64,000 bases of DNA from Paragonimus westermani (lineage: Eukaryota > Platyhelminthes > Trematoda > Plagiorchiida > Troglotrematidae), in contig QNGE01000439.1 of the NCBI GenBank assembly GCA_008508345.1, positions 120,527 through 184,526 of the forward strand, read 5' to 3'. The stretch's first letter is position 1, and each line of letters opens with the position of its first letter. The translations under genes and the position numbers were made by a program. The notes beneath the pieces were generated by a model. It had not been told where the DNA came from. It saw only the letters and a program-made list of their open reading frames with translations, and did not search any database. Positions 1 through 12,576 of the stretch are shown in pieces.

Positions 1-2504
1 TGAATAATGAGCTGCTGTGGTCATAAAATCGTCCAACTTACTGCAATTCGAACTGCGGGAATTTGAGAATGTTATGTGTGCTCTTGCAAAAATGTTTATG
101 TAAACCGTGACTTCTAAACACCTAGGTTAATAAGCCGTTTCAAATACCAGTTTTGTTTGAGTAGATGGAATCGCAAAAAAAAGCAACTAGTAAACAGTCA
201 TAAATGATCTACCTTATTACAAACATTACAACAATAACCCGAAAATCGTTCCATAAAAAGTTCATATCACACAATTTAAATAAATGGTACTTACCTACAG
301 TTGTCGTCGTTGGATCTGTTGAGAAAAAAACATATAAACGAATTTAATAAGTCTGTTGAGTTTGGCGAGTGAATATAACTTCAAAATAGCATGCCTATAA
401 CTTATGTTATCTGTTCTAAAGTTATACAACTATTCATTTATATAACATGCATTTATACGGTAGCGTTTCTAAGGGTCAGTGTCCAAATAGAAAGAAACAG
501 AAAGAATTGAGAGGTTTTCAAATCAAAGAGGTTTAAATATGTTTGTGCTTCGGAAAAGTCAGTGATCCTCTGTGAGCAATTTTGGGAATTTCTGTTCGGT
601 TGGACTATCTGAAAAAGAAACAAAAAATCCTTAGTTAGTTAATCGAATAATCAAGTGGCTAGGTCAGCGTCAAATAACCGTGTTCGTTATATAACCCACC
701 AACCGATTGCTTTTTTTCTCAGCCACATCTCAATTGGTTCGTTAGAATTTCAATTCTGCAAGCTATTGTTACTCTTGAGCAACCCAGCCTAGCACGACCA
801 TATCAACATGTGGCTTGTTTCAAAATTAAGATTATGTTGTTATGGTTACCGAGTCGTGTGGAACATATTTTGCCTCCCATTGTGTTCGCAGATTAGCTCC
901 ATTTGAAATATTCAGATCGTAATACGCTTCCCAGCACTCACAATATATACATTCCGATGAATGTTTTGCTGACTTGCAATAGCATAAGCGAATCAGTAAC
1001 GTATAGCCTGTGCATCTGTGAGGTTTGGAAGGTTGAATTAGTGCCACCCAACACGTTCTGGTCATGACCTGAAATCATTCATCGAAAATCTTTTCCCCTC
1101 AGTATTAATAAAACACTCTCGAATATACTGAGGAGCGTATTTATAAAAAAAATGATGGGAGATGACAAAAACTGGGTAGAAAGTTCTTTAATATCCCCTG
1201 AAAAGTGTGTTATGTGGCCTTAACTACCACAAAACTATGTGATAATTAGTAAACGCAAATATATATGGACTGAATGTCGCTCACAACTGGTGGCAACTGT
1301 CACATTCGTGTGGACTTCTCAGCGAGCCTTTTCAAAGAGAAACCTCAAATTCGAATTTGATTATCGTCAGGGCTCGTCGCTGATGTGCTGGCAGCAAGTG
1401 TCTACCGAAGATAATTCAATTGTGCTCAATGTGAGGTAAATGATACCATGGTCAAAATTGCTGTCTAACAAAAACGAGCTTATAGTCCTAATCAAGGCCA
1501 AAGCAAGGATATGTATTACTTAAATGTTCTAACAAGAATGAAAGTCGGGTGTAATATACGATGTTTATTTTGTGGGGGGGGGGTGAAAGGGAGATGTCGG
1601 GAATGTTTGTGCAAATGTGACGGCTCTGATCGGTTTCGAGTAATTTTCAAGTTATGTGGACTAAAACTTATTACTAATCATCAGTAACCAAAAATGTTAA
1701 TCTGGTTAGCGAGGAGAATTGGGATTACTTGAAGATCACTTGCAGGTAATATATTCTTTGGGGTGCAGCATAGTTCCCGTTTCATAGTCTTCGTGGGTGG
1801 AAAAAGTGACAGGCCTTTATGATGGTCTTTTTTACTAAGTAGCCGAACTGTTCAGTCTCCGGGCAGTGTTTCTTTGCCCGTAGTCACCGGAATTGTGTTT
1901 CTTGTCATTTTGAGGCAGTGACTTACATTTCGTTCTGCGACGACTTGTAAACAAAGGTGTGCTTTTTTGTGAGATGAAAACCAACCACGGGTCATCAGAG
2001 TTATTGCAACCAGACATACTTTTTGCCTAGATCACTTCGAAGATAAACCCCCGTAGTGAGTTTCACTCCATTTTTGGTTTATCAAGGGTAACTATTCAGG
2101 TCAGAACGGGTGTTTGAATATCAGCCACTTGGAGCTGCAGAACACGGTCACACTGACCTGACACAACACGCACGATAGAATCACTTCGTTCTAGTTGTCT
2201 AACATCACATTTCTATCATCTCAGGATTAGAGTACACTGTGTGATTTTCATTGCACAGTCACTTTCTGATTCGTTTAGACATACCAGTTAGAAGAACAGA
2301 GTAGAAGAAAATCAATCCAAAAGTTTCATGCTTCAGCTGAAAACCAGTATTTTTCGGTTAAATTCGAAACTCCAGAATCGTTCGTAGATTCCATCGTTAA
2401 CGGCCGGTGTATTTTCATGTAAGATTAGATGATAGATAACATAGACTACCGTAGACCGGGTTTGAAACCGAGAACAAGCTTGAGATTTGCGAGCCCCCCG
2501 AAAT
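1..2504. other. Gene-poor intergenic or intronic DNA
   Basis: No frame here resembles a known protein and none shows a spliced pattern I can support. The sequence is moderately AT-rich and has an uninterrupted run of ten G at 1574-1583. I see no RNA gene or mobile-element protein. Confidence 0.5.
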
Positions 2505-2583
2505 GGTTTTGTAGCTCGGCTGGAAAGAAAGTACTCTTTATTGGCGTGTTGTTCTCGCCATTGATTCGAATCCAGTCGGAACC
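2505..2583 (+). repeat. tRNA-like sequence, probable SINE head or tRNA pseudogene
   Basis: Seen: a 79-nt block starts GGTTTTG and ends CGGAACC, which pair as a 7-bp acceptor stem (five Watson-Crick, two G-U pairs). An internal A-box-like string (TAGCTCGGCTGG) and a B-box (GATTCGAATCC) lie about 50 nt apart, the spacing of a tRNA gene. The D and anticodon arms do not fold cleanly, so a working tRNA is unlikely. Inference: a decayed tRNA-derived SINE promoter or tRNA pseudogene. Confidence 0.5.
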
Positions 2584-4334
2584 CAGACATTTCACAGTCT
2601 GTTCACAGCCGGACAATGGAAATCTATCAAACTGACAGCTATTTAGCCACCTACAAAGAGTGGTTTTTGAGACTGCTGAGTCAAAATAGCGTAGAATTAT
2701 GGTGTGCCGATTGTAGTGGCAATCAAGGCGCTCCTGCGTGAGCGCCAATCACTGAGAGCTGATTATGAGATGAATGGTGTCAACCCCAGTACTGGGGTGC
2801 AGAAGGTCCAAATCAAACATTTCGTTATATCGCTTACCAAAGATTACCGTAGATAACTGTGGAGTTATCAGATGCAGACTACACATCATTCACATCTGAC
2901 CACAGTTTTCTCATTCAACTAAGAATTCCAGTTAACCGTCCTATCGAAAAAGTTACTAGAAAAGAGTTTAACCTTAAACAGAATTCACAAATCTATGCAA
3001 CTGAGAGTCTAGATGGGACAATTTGGTAATACACATTTAGGTGTCTTGGGCACGGCTACTTCTGAAGAAAGTGAACCAGAGTTCAGAGATCTAGTAGGAC
3101 AAGAATATTTGGTACTTACAAACTTTAGCCAGAAATAACGTTCGAATGCGTTGATTCATTTCAGAGGAGACCAGAGAGATGAAGTTTACCTGACTGTAAA
3201 ATTGGAGGTATAATCTAACTGATTTTCCATCCACGATAAGTGGAATTATTTCCGAAGAACAACGCAGACAGAATTATCCCACGAGGCTTAGTTTACGACC
3301 CCAAATATGATAAGATTATTCTGTGAAGTTGGAAATTTAAAAAGGGATAACGTACTAACAGCTCAAACAATAGTTTCTTTGTTAGTAGCGAATGCAACCA
3401 GTAATCAAATAAATTTGTGTAGACTTGCCGGCTTATAATCAGGTCGGATTTATAGTAACCATGTTCCAACGAATAACCTTGACTCTAATGACTATACACA
3501 CGTCAAAGATAATGTCTGGAAATAAAGATGAATTATTTGCTGGATAATTGTTTAATAAGTTCAAAATTACCGTGAAAACTGGAACAGTGAACGTTCCACA
3601 TACTGGTTGGTATATGTAGATTTGAAATACAGCTACCAAATACGTGAACCGTGCCATCTTGATAAGTAAAGTTTTGGTTGTATCCCTTGAAAATTGACTG
3701 GTCAGAAACTAGTAATTATATACTCTCATTGCAGCAAACATTTCACAAGCTGTACAAATTTGAGGACACCTACATTCGTCAGTCTGACACCTCCAGCATT
3801 AAGAACATGACCCTAAAATGTCACAAAAGTTTTTCAGAGATAGTGAAAGTTTAGGAAGATTGCGCAATAAACCAAAATCATAAATGAAAATGTCTTGATT
3901 CTCAAGGCCACCTGAATCATAACCTAGCTACAAGCTCCTGGAACACTGTGTGTACTATATTATATAACCTGTATAAACTGTGTCGACCAAGCTAACTTTC
4001 CGACAATACCATACATATATTTGTCTACCCCGACCAGTTAATTTCCACAGTGTTATCTGCCTACATCTTTAGCCATTTTATTTCACAAAAGAATGGAACA
4101 ACTGGAAACTTCCCATTGAAATTCGGATATTTTTGATTACTTCAAATTCAAAGCAATTCACGTACATTACTCTGTTGATTCACTGAACTTCGTGGTTTCA
4201 ACCCAACTGAAGCATTCCTAATCACAGGGTTATCGGTCGGAGTTGACAGAACAGGTACTGTGTCTCCTGTCCAGACGATTGAGCAAGTTGAACACTATTC
4301 ACAAAAGGTTGTGCTTTAACGTTTAGATATGGTT
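2584..4334. other. No gene recognised
   Basis: Short open frames only. I see no protein similarity, no tandem repeat and no RNA gene. Confidence 0.5.
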
Positions 4335-4545
4335 GATTGGTCACGCCCAATGTGAATTTACTGGCATTGTAGTTAACACGCTTGTGTTGAAAACATGAGA
4401 GACCGAGTGCGAATTCCGGCTCAGGCAAGGATATGCACAAATGACGAACTCTAATAAGAGCGAAAATTGGGTCTAGTGCTTCTTTACGAAGTGGACCGGC
4501 CGAAAGAAATATATGAATGTAACCACTGTGACGCAATATGCATGG
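4335..4545 (+). repeat. tRNA-derived SINE, diverged copy
   Basis: This stretch aligns end to end with the reverse complement of the SINE units at 10.4 and 19.7-20.6 kb. Shared landmarks are the TAGTTAACACG block (A-box region), the degenerate B-box GTGCGAATTCCGG, then AGGCAAGGATATGCAC, CTCTAATAAGAGCGAAA and TCTAGTGCTTCTTTACGAAG. The other copies have GGCGCAGTGGTTAAC and GAGTTCAAATCCC at the box positions, so this copy is older and its polymerase III boxes are damaged. It lies on the plus strand, opposite to the other three copies. Confidence 0.75.
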
Positions 4546-5397
4546 TGTTCAATGTTTAGTCAGAAAATTTCTGGACAATTTGACCGAAGGCCGCATTCAG
4601 TAGTCATTCTTGTAAGGCAAACTATCCATACACGATAAACTTATCAAGAATGTAATGAGAATCACACATGCACCGATAAATTGACGGATTAAGTTATGAG
4701 AGTAGGAGACAGATTGGAAAGGCACAGTATAGCAAGTGGCTTTTTGAAATTAATGAAAGTGACATTGTTGTTCAAAGTGATTCTAAATACTGAACGAAAA
4801 TGATCTCATGGTGACAAGTCGATATTGCTGTAGAAGAATGGACGACTGACAATATTTTTTCTCACTATCCTTAACATGTAAGAGCAGTATATCGGTAACT
4901 TTGGACGTGTTACAATACGTGAACAACAGGATCGCAATACCGGTCACAGTTTAGACAAGGGGTGCCAATCGCTGGAGTTGCAGGACGATATGTGACTCTC
5001 CTGCGCTTGAGTGTTACCCACCGTCTGCAAGCAAGTCAAACAGATGACTGGTCGGTTTCGCTCTATGGATGATGGAAGCAGAAAGACAAAAGAATGTCAG
5101 TAGAAACAATCAGTTTTCGTTGAAGATTAGTCTGCAAAATTGGCTCAGTGGAGTATTTTTGAAAACCTGCTTGAGAATAAGCAAGGATTGATTACTCGTG
5201 AAACGGATCACTTCACGCTTAACAAGTTCGTCACACCATTCACTGGTACCATAGTTATAATGCTCAGTTTTTGCGCTGGTGGTTCGAGATATACCTATCA
5301 TAATAGTACATCCCCTGAATAGTTAGGTGGACAACGAATACACAGCAGGGTGGTTTTGTAGTGGAACCCTAATGCGAGATTTCCAGACTCATGGTGT

Positions 5398-5476
5398 GGC
5401 TTTCTAGTTCAGCGGATAGAACACATGCGGCATACGGGCATGCGATTTTTGTAGCTGGTTTGAATTTAATCGAAGC
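5398..5476 (+). repeat. tRNA-like sequence, second SINE type
   Basis: A 79-nt block begins GGCTTTC and has TAGTTCAGCGGATAGAAC (A-box-like) and TGGTTTGAATTTAATCGA (B-box-like with a small insertion). The ends pair imperfectly (GCTTTC with CGAAGC). Its plan matches the tRNA-like block at 60.62 kb (GGC-stem, T-A/G-CTCAGC-GG, GGTTTGA) but not the SINE at 4.3 kb. I infer a second tRNA-derived repeat family; a degenerate tRNA pseudogene is the alternative. Confidence 0.45.
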
Positions 5477-8232
5477 TCAGTTTCCCATAAATAGATAGAC
5501 TCATATCTTAAAACTCTGCTGTACGGTGAAAAATGGACAGCGCTCGTTTGCACAGAGGTCGCTGAGCTCAGCTGACTAAGTTGAAGTGAATTATTTGTGA
5601 CGTAACTTTGTCCTTGAAAAGCTGACAGGAATAAATATGCCTTTTTAGAAAAGAAGTCAAATAACCAACGCAATCTCTTTGGGTACTGCTTTTGCGTGAA
5701 TATTTGCCTATGGGTTACATGTTGGGTCTTTCCGATTTGATTTACTTAACCTCATTGGCTGATATCAAACATCTATCTACATAAATTGGAAATAGTTTGA
5801 ACCAGAACGAACTACTTCAGGAATGCAAGTAACATTCCATTAAGTTTCTGTCTCTCTCTCCAAACGCTTGATCGCCTTGTGACTCTACGCAACATACTGT
5901 ACGGTTTTGTCGTGTCCAAATAAACTTTTATTAAGGGTTGGTGAATGGTCCCAGTTACAGACACACAAACTCAAGTCCTGGTTTCGTGTTTGAACGAAAA
6001 CAATTGAATTTTTGTAAATTAAACAAAGAAATGGAAATGTTTGTCAAATCACAATTTAATCATCAAGCCTTACAAAATGATGTGGTTCAAGTGAGCGCCA
6101 CAGTAGGGAAATTCAGATTAACTTTGTTCACACGACAAATTATTCAAGAAACAATTTGAATTGATAGAAACCATGGCAACAAACGATAACCATGCAAAAT
6201 TATCCGGGAACAATAGCAACCGGACTTGGTAACCGCAAGGGACTAGTAACCAAAATGCTATGAACACACTTTTGAACAATGGATGAGAGAGAACAATAGA
6301 TTTTGAAGTGGTTTTCCGGGTTATTTTTGGTGATAACCGTTCGCGCATTCAGACTCACAGTCAGGGATTATCACCAATGGTCGGTGTAGAGATGCACATT
6401 CTGATCAGATCCTGTCAGAGCGAACCTCGAGTCTGATGCAAATTTTCAAAAGGGACCATCTAGAGAATCAATCACGGTGAGAAAATTGAGAATGACTGTG
6501 TGATGCATCATTTTCCTGGCAGTCAGGATCTCTGAACTACTGGTGATTATGTTTCTTAGGAAGACTAATTAAACGATAAGCCTAGGTCAAATTTTGAGCA
6601 AAAGAGGTTTGGATTGTAAAATTGAATTCCGGCCACTTCTGTGGTTTTCATTATATCATATTTCACCTCTTGTATTGATGACGAGGTAATTGATAAGTGG
6701 GTTCAAAAAATCAGATCAGGCAAGACTCCATCCGTACGTTAAAGTAATGAACCAAAGATGTATCATATACGAAGTGAGCCTTCCGTGGATGATACTTAAC
6801 GGAAATTTCCTGCCGACATGTAAGCCGTCTTCTTTAACACCAGTCCGAAGGTTTCGAGAGCCGCCTCCGAAGAAAACCAAATTTGACTGAACAATCTACA
6901 GCCGTGTAGTTCAAAGGAAGATGCTTAACTTTACGGTTATTCTGGCTCCAAGTCATGAAATTGATGATTTCGGAGGTCAGCTTTTACACACGATTGTCTT
7001 CCCGTTCAAAATTGATTCACGCAACTATTCGAAAAAAATTTGTGAATCTTTTCACTCAGTAACAAATGGGTTGCAGTTGGGCTGGTGATGAACTTGGGGG
7101 CCGGGCTGTTGAAAATCATGCTTATTTTGAGTGTCCAAGGACGTTGGATGGTGACATGTCGAAACTGATAAACGCTTCTCTATCGCAACCTGAGTGGGCA
7201 CATTTGATGAGGCGTGACCCATGAGTGAAGCTTGAATGAAATATCCATTTTCGAACGTTATTTTGATAGGTTTAACTTACCGTGAAGCTATTTCACGGAC
7301 TAACACACTGGTCCGAACCTTGAAGTCGGAAAGAAGCAGATCCAGTTAATTTGTCTCCTTCAGGATCAAGCTGCCACGTGAAAGGTAATCAGGGTGTCTC
7401 ACCGAACCTCAGGATTACAGCCACTTCATAGAACAGAATAAAACTACGTACTTAAATATGTCCTAAGTAAGTAGTAATCGGACACTTTACAACGATCTTC
7501 GATAACTCAGCCAATCACTCCCGGAGGTTAGTAGTTTCGTTGGTTGATAACCTTATAGAAGGAGAACTGGTGTCTGCTGAAGTCCGGAGATGAAGTTTGC
7601 TGTCATAATTTCATCATTCGTTGTTGGCCACTGCGATAAGCTAAAGTGTTATAGGAGGCCCACACCAAAGAAGGAAGTTGAGAAAATTAAATCATCTTGA
7701 AGTCGACAAAAAAATCAATTGAATGCAAATGAAACATTTCCTAGCAAGACCTCCACACAATATTTCTTCCGGCGATGAGCACTTTAGTAACCAAGCACTG
7801 AGTACGCTCATTCGTGAGAATGCCAAAATTAGAACCTAATAGACGCTACCCTGTTATCACACAGAAGCAGCGGACCTAGATAACTCTCATAGGGTGTCCG
7901 GAACTATTTTGCCAGTGACTAGTTGGTGCGTTTTTTCATTCCAAAAGTAGTAAATCTCTTTCTGAAACTGAGTCTGTACTGATTCGCTCTGTCAACCTAG
8001 TGGGGTTGAGAACAGAAGCCGGAACCAACAACTGCGGGTTACGAATTGTGATTTCTCCCTAGTCTCCGAGTTGTATAGTGCATGAACTTTTCATGACTTT
8101 TCGTCCAACACCTTGGTGTTTTGACTCTTGTAAACAGACAGGCTGAAATGGATCATGTCTATCCTAACCATAAGATCTTGGGGGATTAGAATAGTTATGT
8201 TAGCTAGTGTTCCCCACCGAATACAGTAGTAC
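5477..8232. other. No gene recognised
   Basis: Several 60-90-codon frames occur, but none resembles a known family and they lie on both strands without preference. No repeat structure was recognised. Confidence 0.5.
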
Positions 8233-8305
8233 TGGTGGCTGAGTTAATGAGCTGGTGTTCGTAATGTGTAAGGTTGTGATTCGATCCTCCTTCAGACCAC
8301 TTCAG
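8233..8305 (+). repeat. Weak tRNA-like sequence
   Basis: TGGCTGAGTTAATGAG (A-box-like) is followed about 40 nt later by GTGATTCGATCC (B-box-like, one base short), and the outer GTGG and CCAC strings can pair. This is compatible with an old tRNA-derived SINE head. Chance is a real alternative. Confidence 0.35.
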
Positions 8306-9349
8306 TATCTGGTAAGCCTATGCAAGATCAAAATTGTGCGGATTGCAGTGAACATCATGCAGCAAGTATTACGGTAGATGGCATCACCAACGTTTATATT
8401 CAACCGAGTTACCTTGCTTCGTGATATTTCGCTTTTCTAGGGTATTGTAAGTTAAGGCATAGCATAGTTGAAACGGTAACGTAGAAGTTGTCAGTCACGA
8501 TGCGGAAAAACCGTTAATTATTAGAGGTGCTCTGATTTTCCATAGATGCATCTTACCTAATCCTGTATAGATAAATATTACTGAGTTGCGACTAAAGCTA
8601 TGCAAGTGTCTCCTGGGTATAGTATGAAAACCGTCGATTAGGAAACTAGAAAAATTATCGGGAAGTACGGAGACAATTGCAAAACGGAGGATAATATTAC
8701 AGGGGTTTGAAAATTAATTCAACTGGGACGCATAAAGCGTTACTCTTTTCACTTCAATACAAACACTGCTAACATGAATAGACCACGTCAAGTTGTTGCT
8801 GAATAGCTGTTTATCATACTTTTTGAAAAGATAAACCGGAATCTCCCAGCTGATGCTACTGGGAGCGTATGTATAATTGAGAAAACATTTGCTACCCAGA
8901 GATGACAAAATCGAGTGGATGAGAGCGGCTCATTCTTATGGTTCATTCGTGTTGCATTTACGTTTGGCTCACCAAGCCTACGGACTGCTAGCTCCTTGAA
9001 GGGCAGCTATGTTTCTAGCCTGGTCGAGGGCGTCTTAATTGCATTTTCCACCCCTCAATCGGTCTTACAGCATCTGCAATGATACAGGTAACAAGTGGTT
9101 ACAGTACTTTAAGACCTAAATTTTGGCTCCAATGGGAAAGTTTACAACGGTATCTGGATTAGCCTGTTCTGCAAGGACGTCTCAGGTGAATAAGTGGATT
9201 ACTCGGCATCAGTGTACGATCACTTTACAACCAGAGTGAGAGTTTTAGGGCAATTGTGTCTAGTGTTCATTACTTCAAGTGATGTTCGTCGGGGTGTGCA
9301 ATATCTTCTCTATTCAATTTTTTCATGGACGACATTATAAAAGGCGGGT
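8306..9349. other. No gene recognised
   Basis: Nothing beyond short unsupported frames. Confidence 0.5.
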
Positions 9350-9760
9350 TTGACAAGTCCAATGAATTTAGTGCGTATTTTATTCCTGGTACAGACAGAA
9401 TATGCGGACATGATTCTGTCCAACCTCCCTACCGAAGTTATACAGACCAGTTTGAACGTGGTGAATGACCTGGCTGATATGCAACAGATATGTAGCTTCA
9501 AAAATGAGGACCTGCTAATCCAACGTTCTGTATTGCCAGCAGTCTGCTCGAGACTGTGAGTTGTTTCAAACACTTGAGTGGTACCATACCACACTAGAAG
9601 GTACAATCGGGAATGATCAAAGATTGTGTCGCCGTCGCCAGACTTTTTCATCGGTGACGCCCAGAAGACCACCAGTTGTCTCTATGCCCTGTGATCTGGA
9701 AACGGGACCCTGTCGTAATGAAGATAAAACAGATTTTGAGTGGTTGACCGTCACGGCTTC
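9350..9760 (+). pseudogene. Gypsy-type Gag remnant, frameshifted
   Basis: A plus-strand frame (about 9350-9559) reads with landmarks in the order found in Gypsy Gag capsid proteins: FLVQTEYAD (usual W-F-x-Q-x-E region), LPTEVIQTS, VVNDLADMQ, then EDLLIQRSVLPAVCSRL. The expected continuation, CELFQTLE, is present but in another frame from about 9552, followed by IGNDQRL. So the copy is broken at least once near 9553. No protease or RT is seen downstream. It is distinct from the Gag at 61.5-62.1 kb. The match rests on motif order, not on a database search. Confidence 0.45.
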
Positions 9761-10454
9761 TGTCGCTTAACTTGCATCAAGTTGGATAATCACGTGGATA
9801 ACGCGGTGCTTGACAAGCACATATTTCCGAAACTTTTGGATATGTCATTACTGTGTTGTCTAAGGAAATTACACTATCCGCAATCATTATGCTGAGACGT
9901 GGTTTGAGCCGCGGTACCGTCACACCAGATACATGGTTGCTGATGAATTATTAAACGATGGACTAGGCTCGCATAAAACCTGATTCAAATGTAGCTCTTT
10001 ACTGAGTACTCGTCGTGAGCAATATTAACATTTAGATAACCCACTAAAAGAAATCTAACTGTAAAACACACAATTACCGAACAAACCCGAACCACCGACT
10101 CATACGTTACAGCAGCCGAGACACGAACCCAGGCGGAGAGCTCAGAAATTTTACATTCTGTCTCAACAACTCAGACAATCGATTGTCACATGGAATCATC
10201 CAGATGACCTATGGAAATGACTTCCAAAACAAGATTTCTCAGCTAGTTTGCACTGGGTAACAGAGTGCAAACATGAACGTTAAGATGTCTCAGATTGGTT
10301 CAGTTAGTGAGGCGCTGGTCCAATCTGGACGTTCTATTTCTGTTGCTGATTGGAATCCAGCCGATGCCTAGGTTTTTCGAAAGTAAGTCTCATAAATTAA
10401 TCATTCCGTCGAACTACTCATGAGTAACACAATTTAACTTACCATCAAGTAATT

Positions 10455-10870
10455 TTTTTATTGATGAGTAGCCGGGGATTTGGTTTATTTTCAAGTTGGC
10501 CATCACTCACATTCGATCGTAGCTTTCGCATCCAGATTGACTTTTCAGCCAGCCTCTTTTGGAGAAAAGCATTGGACTCGAGTTTCGCTCTCATTAGAGC
10601 TCATCAGTAGTGCATATCCTTGCCACGGCCGGGATTTGAACTCCGGCCATTCCAATCATGAGGCAACCGTGTTGACCACTGAGCCATTGACCTCACATTA
10701 GGCACGACCGAATTATCAAATCTGAACGCTCAACCACTCTCGCTTGTGAGCAATGATCAGGTTGTCCGACGTCTCGAGAGGAGGCACAGTGACTGCCTGT
10801 TAACTCCAATGGATAACCCCGCGATTAGGACTTCCAAGACAGGTCGAGATCACTGAACTCATTAAACCGG
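10455..10870 (-). repeat. tRNA-derived SINE with flanking unit sequence
   Basis: On the minus strand the element carries an A-box (TGGCTCAGTGGTCAAC, complement of 10673-10688) and a B-box (GGAGTTCAAATCCC, complement of 10631-10644), then the body AAGGATATGCACTACTGATG and CTCTAATGAGAGCGAAACTC. It covers nearly the whole 431-bp unit repeated at 19.7-20.6 kb, from the TGATGAGTAG end to the GATAACCCCGCGATTAGG end. Here it is a single copy, so this insertion probably shows the true element boundaries. Confidence 0.85.
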
Positions 10871-11445
10871 AGTTCCAAATTTAGATTCAGGGTGGTCGGA
10901 ACACGAGGCTTTACGAGGCAAAATGCTCAATCCTCAATGAACATTTCTACTTAGTCGATCATCATCAGACTGTGGTAGCTCGCAAATGGACTAGTAAACC
11001 AATTCACTTGTTTCAGTTGGTTGAAAGTTCTTTAAATACCTTGAGACAATATCATTCGGAATCTGTTGATATTCAGACATTCCTACATTCGTATCTAGTG
11101 AGACATAAGCACCAAACACTTATTCACGCTATTACTCCGTAGTCGCAAATGGTCAACACACTCTCTGAGCTACCCAATGATAGTCAGAACGTTTTATTGT
11201 GTACCTTAAATATTCACACAAGTGGTATTCAGTTTTCCAAGGAACATAGATAACAAATGAAAACAAACCTTCTCAGTGATAAAAAGGGAACCGATTATTA
11301 TTCATGATAAAATCACACGTGTGTGAGCAAGTATTTCTAAAATCTGTCAAATTCATGCTCATTAAAATTGCCGTGCATATGAACAGTATCTGTAATCGGA
11401 ATATCTACATTACTGTACTCATCCCGCTGATCTGAGTGGACATAA

Positions 11446-12576
11446 GTTAGACAAAATTTGCCTTTTTGTCTCCCAGTTGATTACCTTAAGGAGCTTATAC
11501 TTTTATGTACAGAGAATATCCGTTTTGATTTCGGCGGATTTTCCTATAAGCAAGTTGATGGTGGGGCAATGGGTAGCCCATTGGGCCCTACACTTGCAGA
11601 TATATTTTTAGGAATGATTGACTTAAAACTATCTGATGCTATAGATAGTGCCAGCCTCTATAAGCGATATGTAGATGATATTTTGATTTTTACTACTAAT
11701 ATTCATTTTGATTCACTCCTAAACCACTTCAATTCCGTTCATCCTAATCTTTCTGTTTCTCATGAGGAGGAAACAAACAACGGTTTATCTTTTCTAGACA
11801 TTTCAGTCACCAGACGGCAGGATGGTTCAGTACAACGCTCAGTGCACCGCAAAGCCACTTGGAGCGATCAGTATTTGCAATTCTCTTCTTTTGCGCCCAT
11901 TACTTACAAAAGAGGCCTGGTACGAACCCTGTTTCATAGAGCCCGGGAGATATGCACCGATGATTGTTTACAAGGAGAAGAGGCGAAATTAAGAAAGGTA
12001 CTGCTTGCAAACGGTTACCCGGAGAAATTCATCGATGTTCACAGCCAGAAGAGACTGACAAAGTCTGTCGTGAGTACGGTTCCCAAGAAGCAGGTCTTTT
12101 TGAACCTACCTTTCAAAGGCGATCATATCACAACCGATGTAAGTCAAAAATTACAATCTGCTCTAACTCGCACATTCCCTGCGGCTGAATTGCGATTGCT
12201 ACTCACAACTAGGAGTGTCACTCAGCTTATTCGTAGTCGTGACCTACCGAAATGTTCTGCCTCACATGTAATCTATCAGTTCACTTGCAGTTGCGGTGAC
12301 ATCTATATCGGCAGAACAGATCGATGCCTACGACAAAGAATGGCTGAACATATGCCTAGGTGGTTGATACGCGCCATGACGCAACGGACATTAGCAACAG
12401 AACGACTGAGACGAAATCCGACCTCATCCATCACAAAGCACATCATGGAAACAGGTCACGTTGTTGACCCGGCCAACTCGTTTCAAGTTCTGTTACGTAA
12501 TAAGAACCCCCAAGTTGCTTGCTTTCTCCGAGGCGATGTTGATCAGTACTCACCGTCCGGATTTGTGTGTGCATAA
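11446..12576 (+). CDS. Penelope-like element: RT C-terminal half plus GIY-YIG endonuclease, 5'-truncated
   Basis: The protein would copy its own RNA and nick target DNA. The frame is open from 11446 (stop codon at 11443) to 12576, about 376 codons. It enters in the RT palm: QVDGGAMGSPLGP is the PLE-type motif before YVDD, which is encoded at 11668-11679. A thumb/linker follows, then a cysteine-rich stretch (KCSASHVIYQFTCSCG) leading into the GIY-YIG nuclease, with IYIGRT at 12301-12318 and the conserved R-x-x-x-H region after it. Full Penelope-like proteins are about twice this length; the N-terminal RT motifs are absent upstream, so the copy is 5'-truncated. No initiator belongs at the left edge. 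The absence of stops over 376 codons makes it the best-preserved element here. Confidence 0.93.
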   Translation, partial: VRQNLPFCLPVDYLKELILLCTENIRFDFGGFSYKQVDGGAMGSPLGPTLADIFLGMIDLKLSDAIDSASLYKRYVDDILIFTTNIHFDSLLNHFNSVHPNLSVSHEEETNNGLSFLDISVTRRQDGSVQRSVHRKATWSDQYLQFSSFAPITYKRGLVRTLFHRAREICTDDCLQGEEAKLRKVLLANGYPEKFIDVHSQKRLTKSVVSTVPKKQVFLNLPFKGDHITTDVSQKLQSALTRTFPAAELRLLLTTRSVTQLIRSRDLPKCSASHVIYQFTCSCGDIYIGRTDRCLRQRMAEHMPRWLIRAMTQRTLATERLRRNPTSSITKHIMETGHVVDPANSFQVLLRNKNPQVACFLRGDVDQYSPSGFVCA

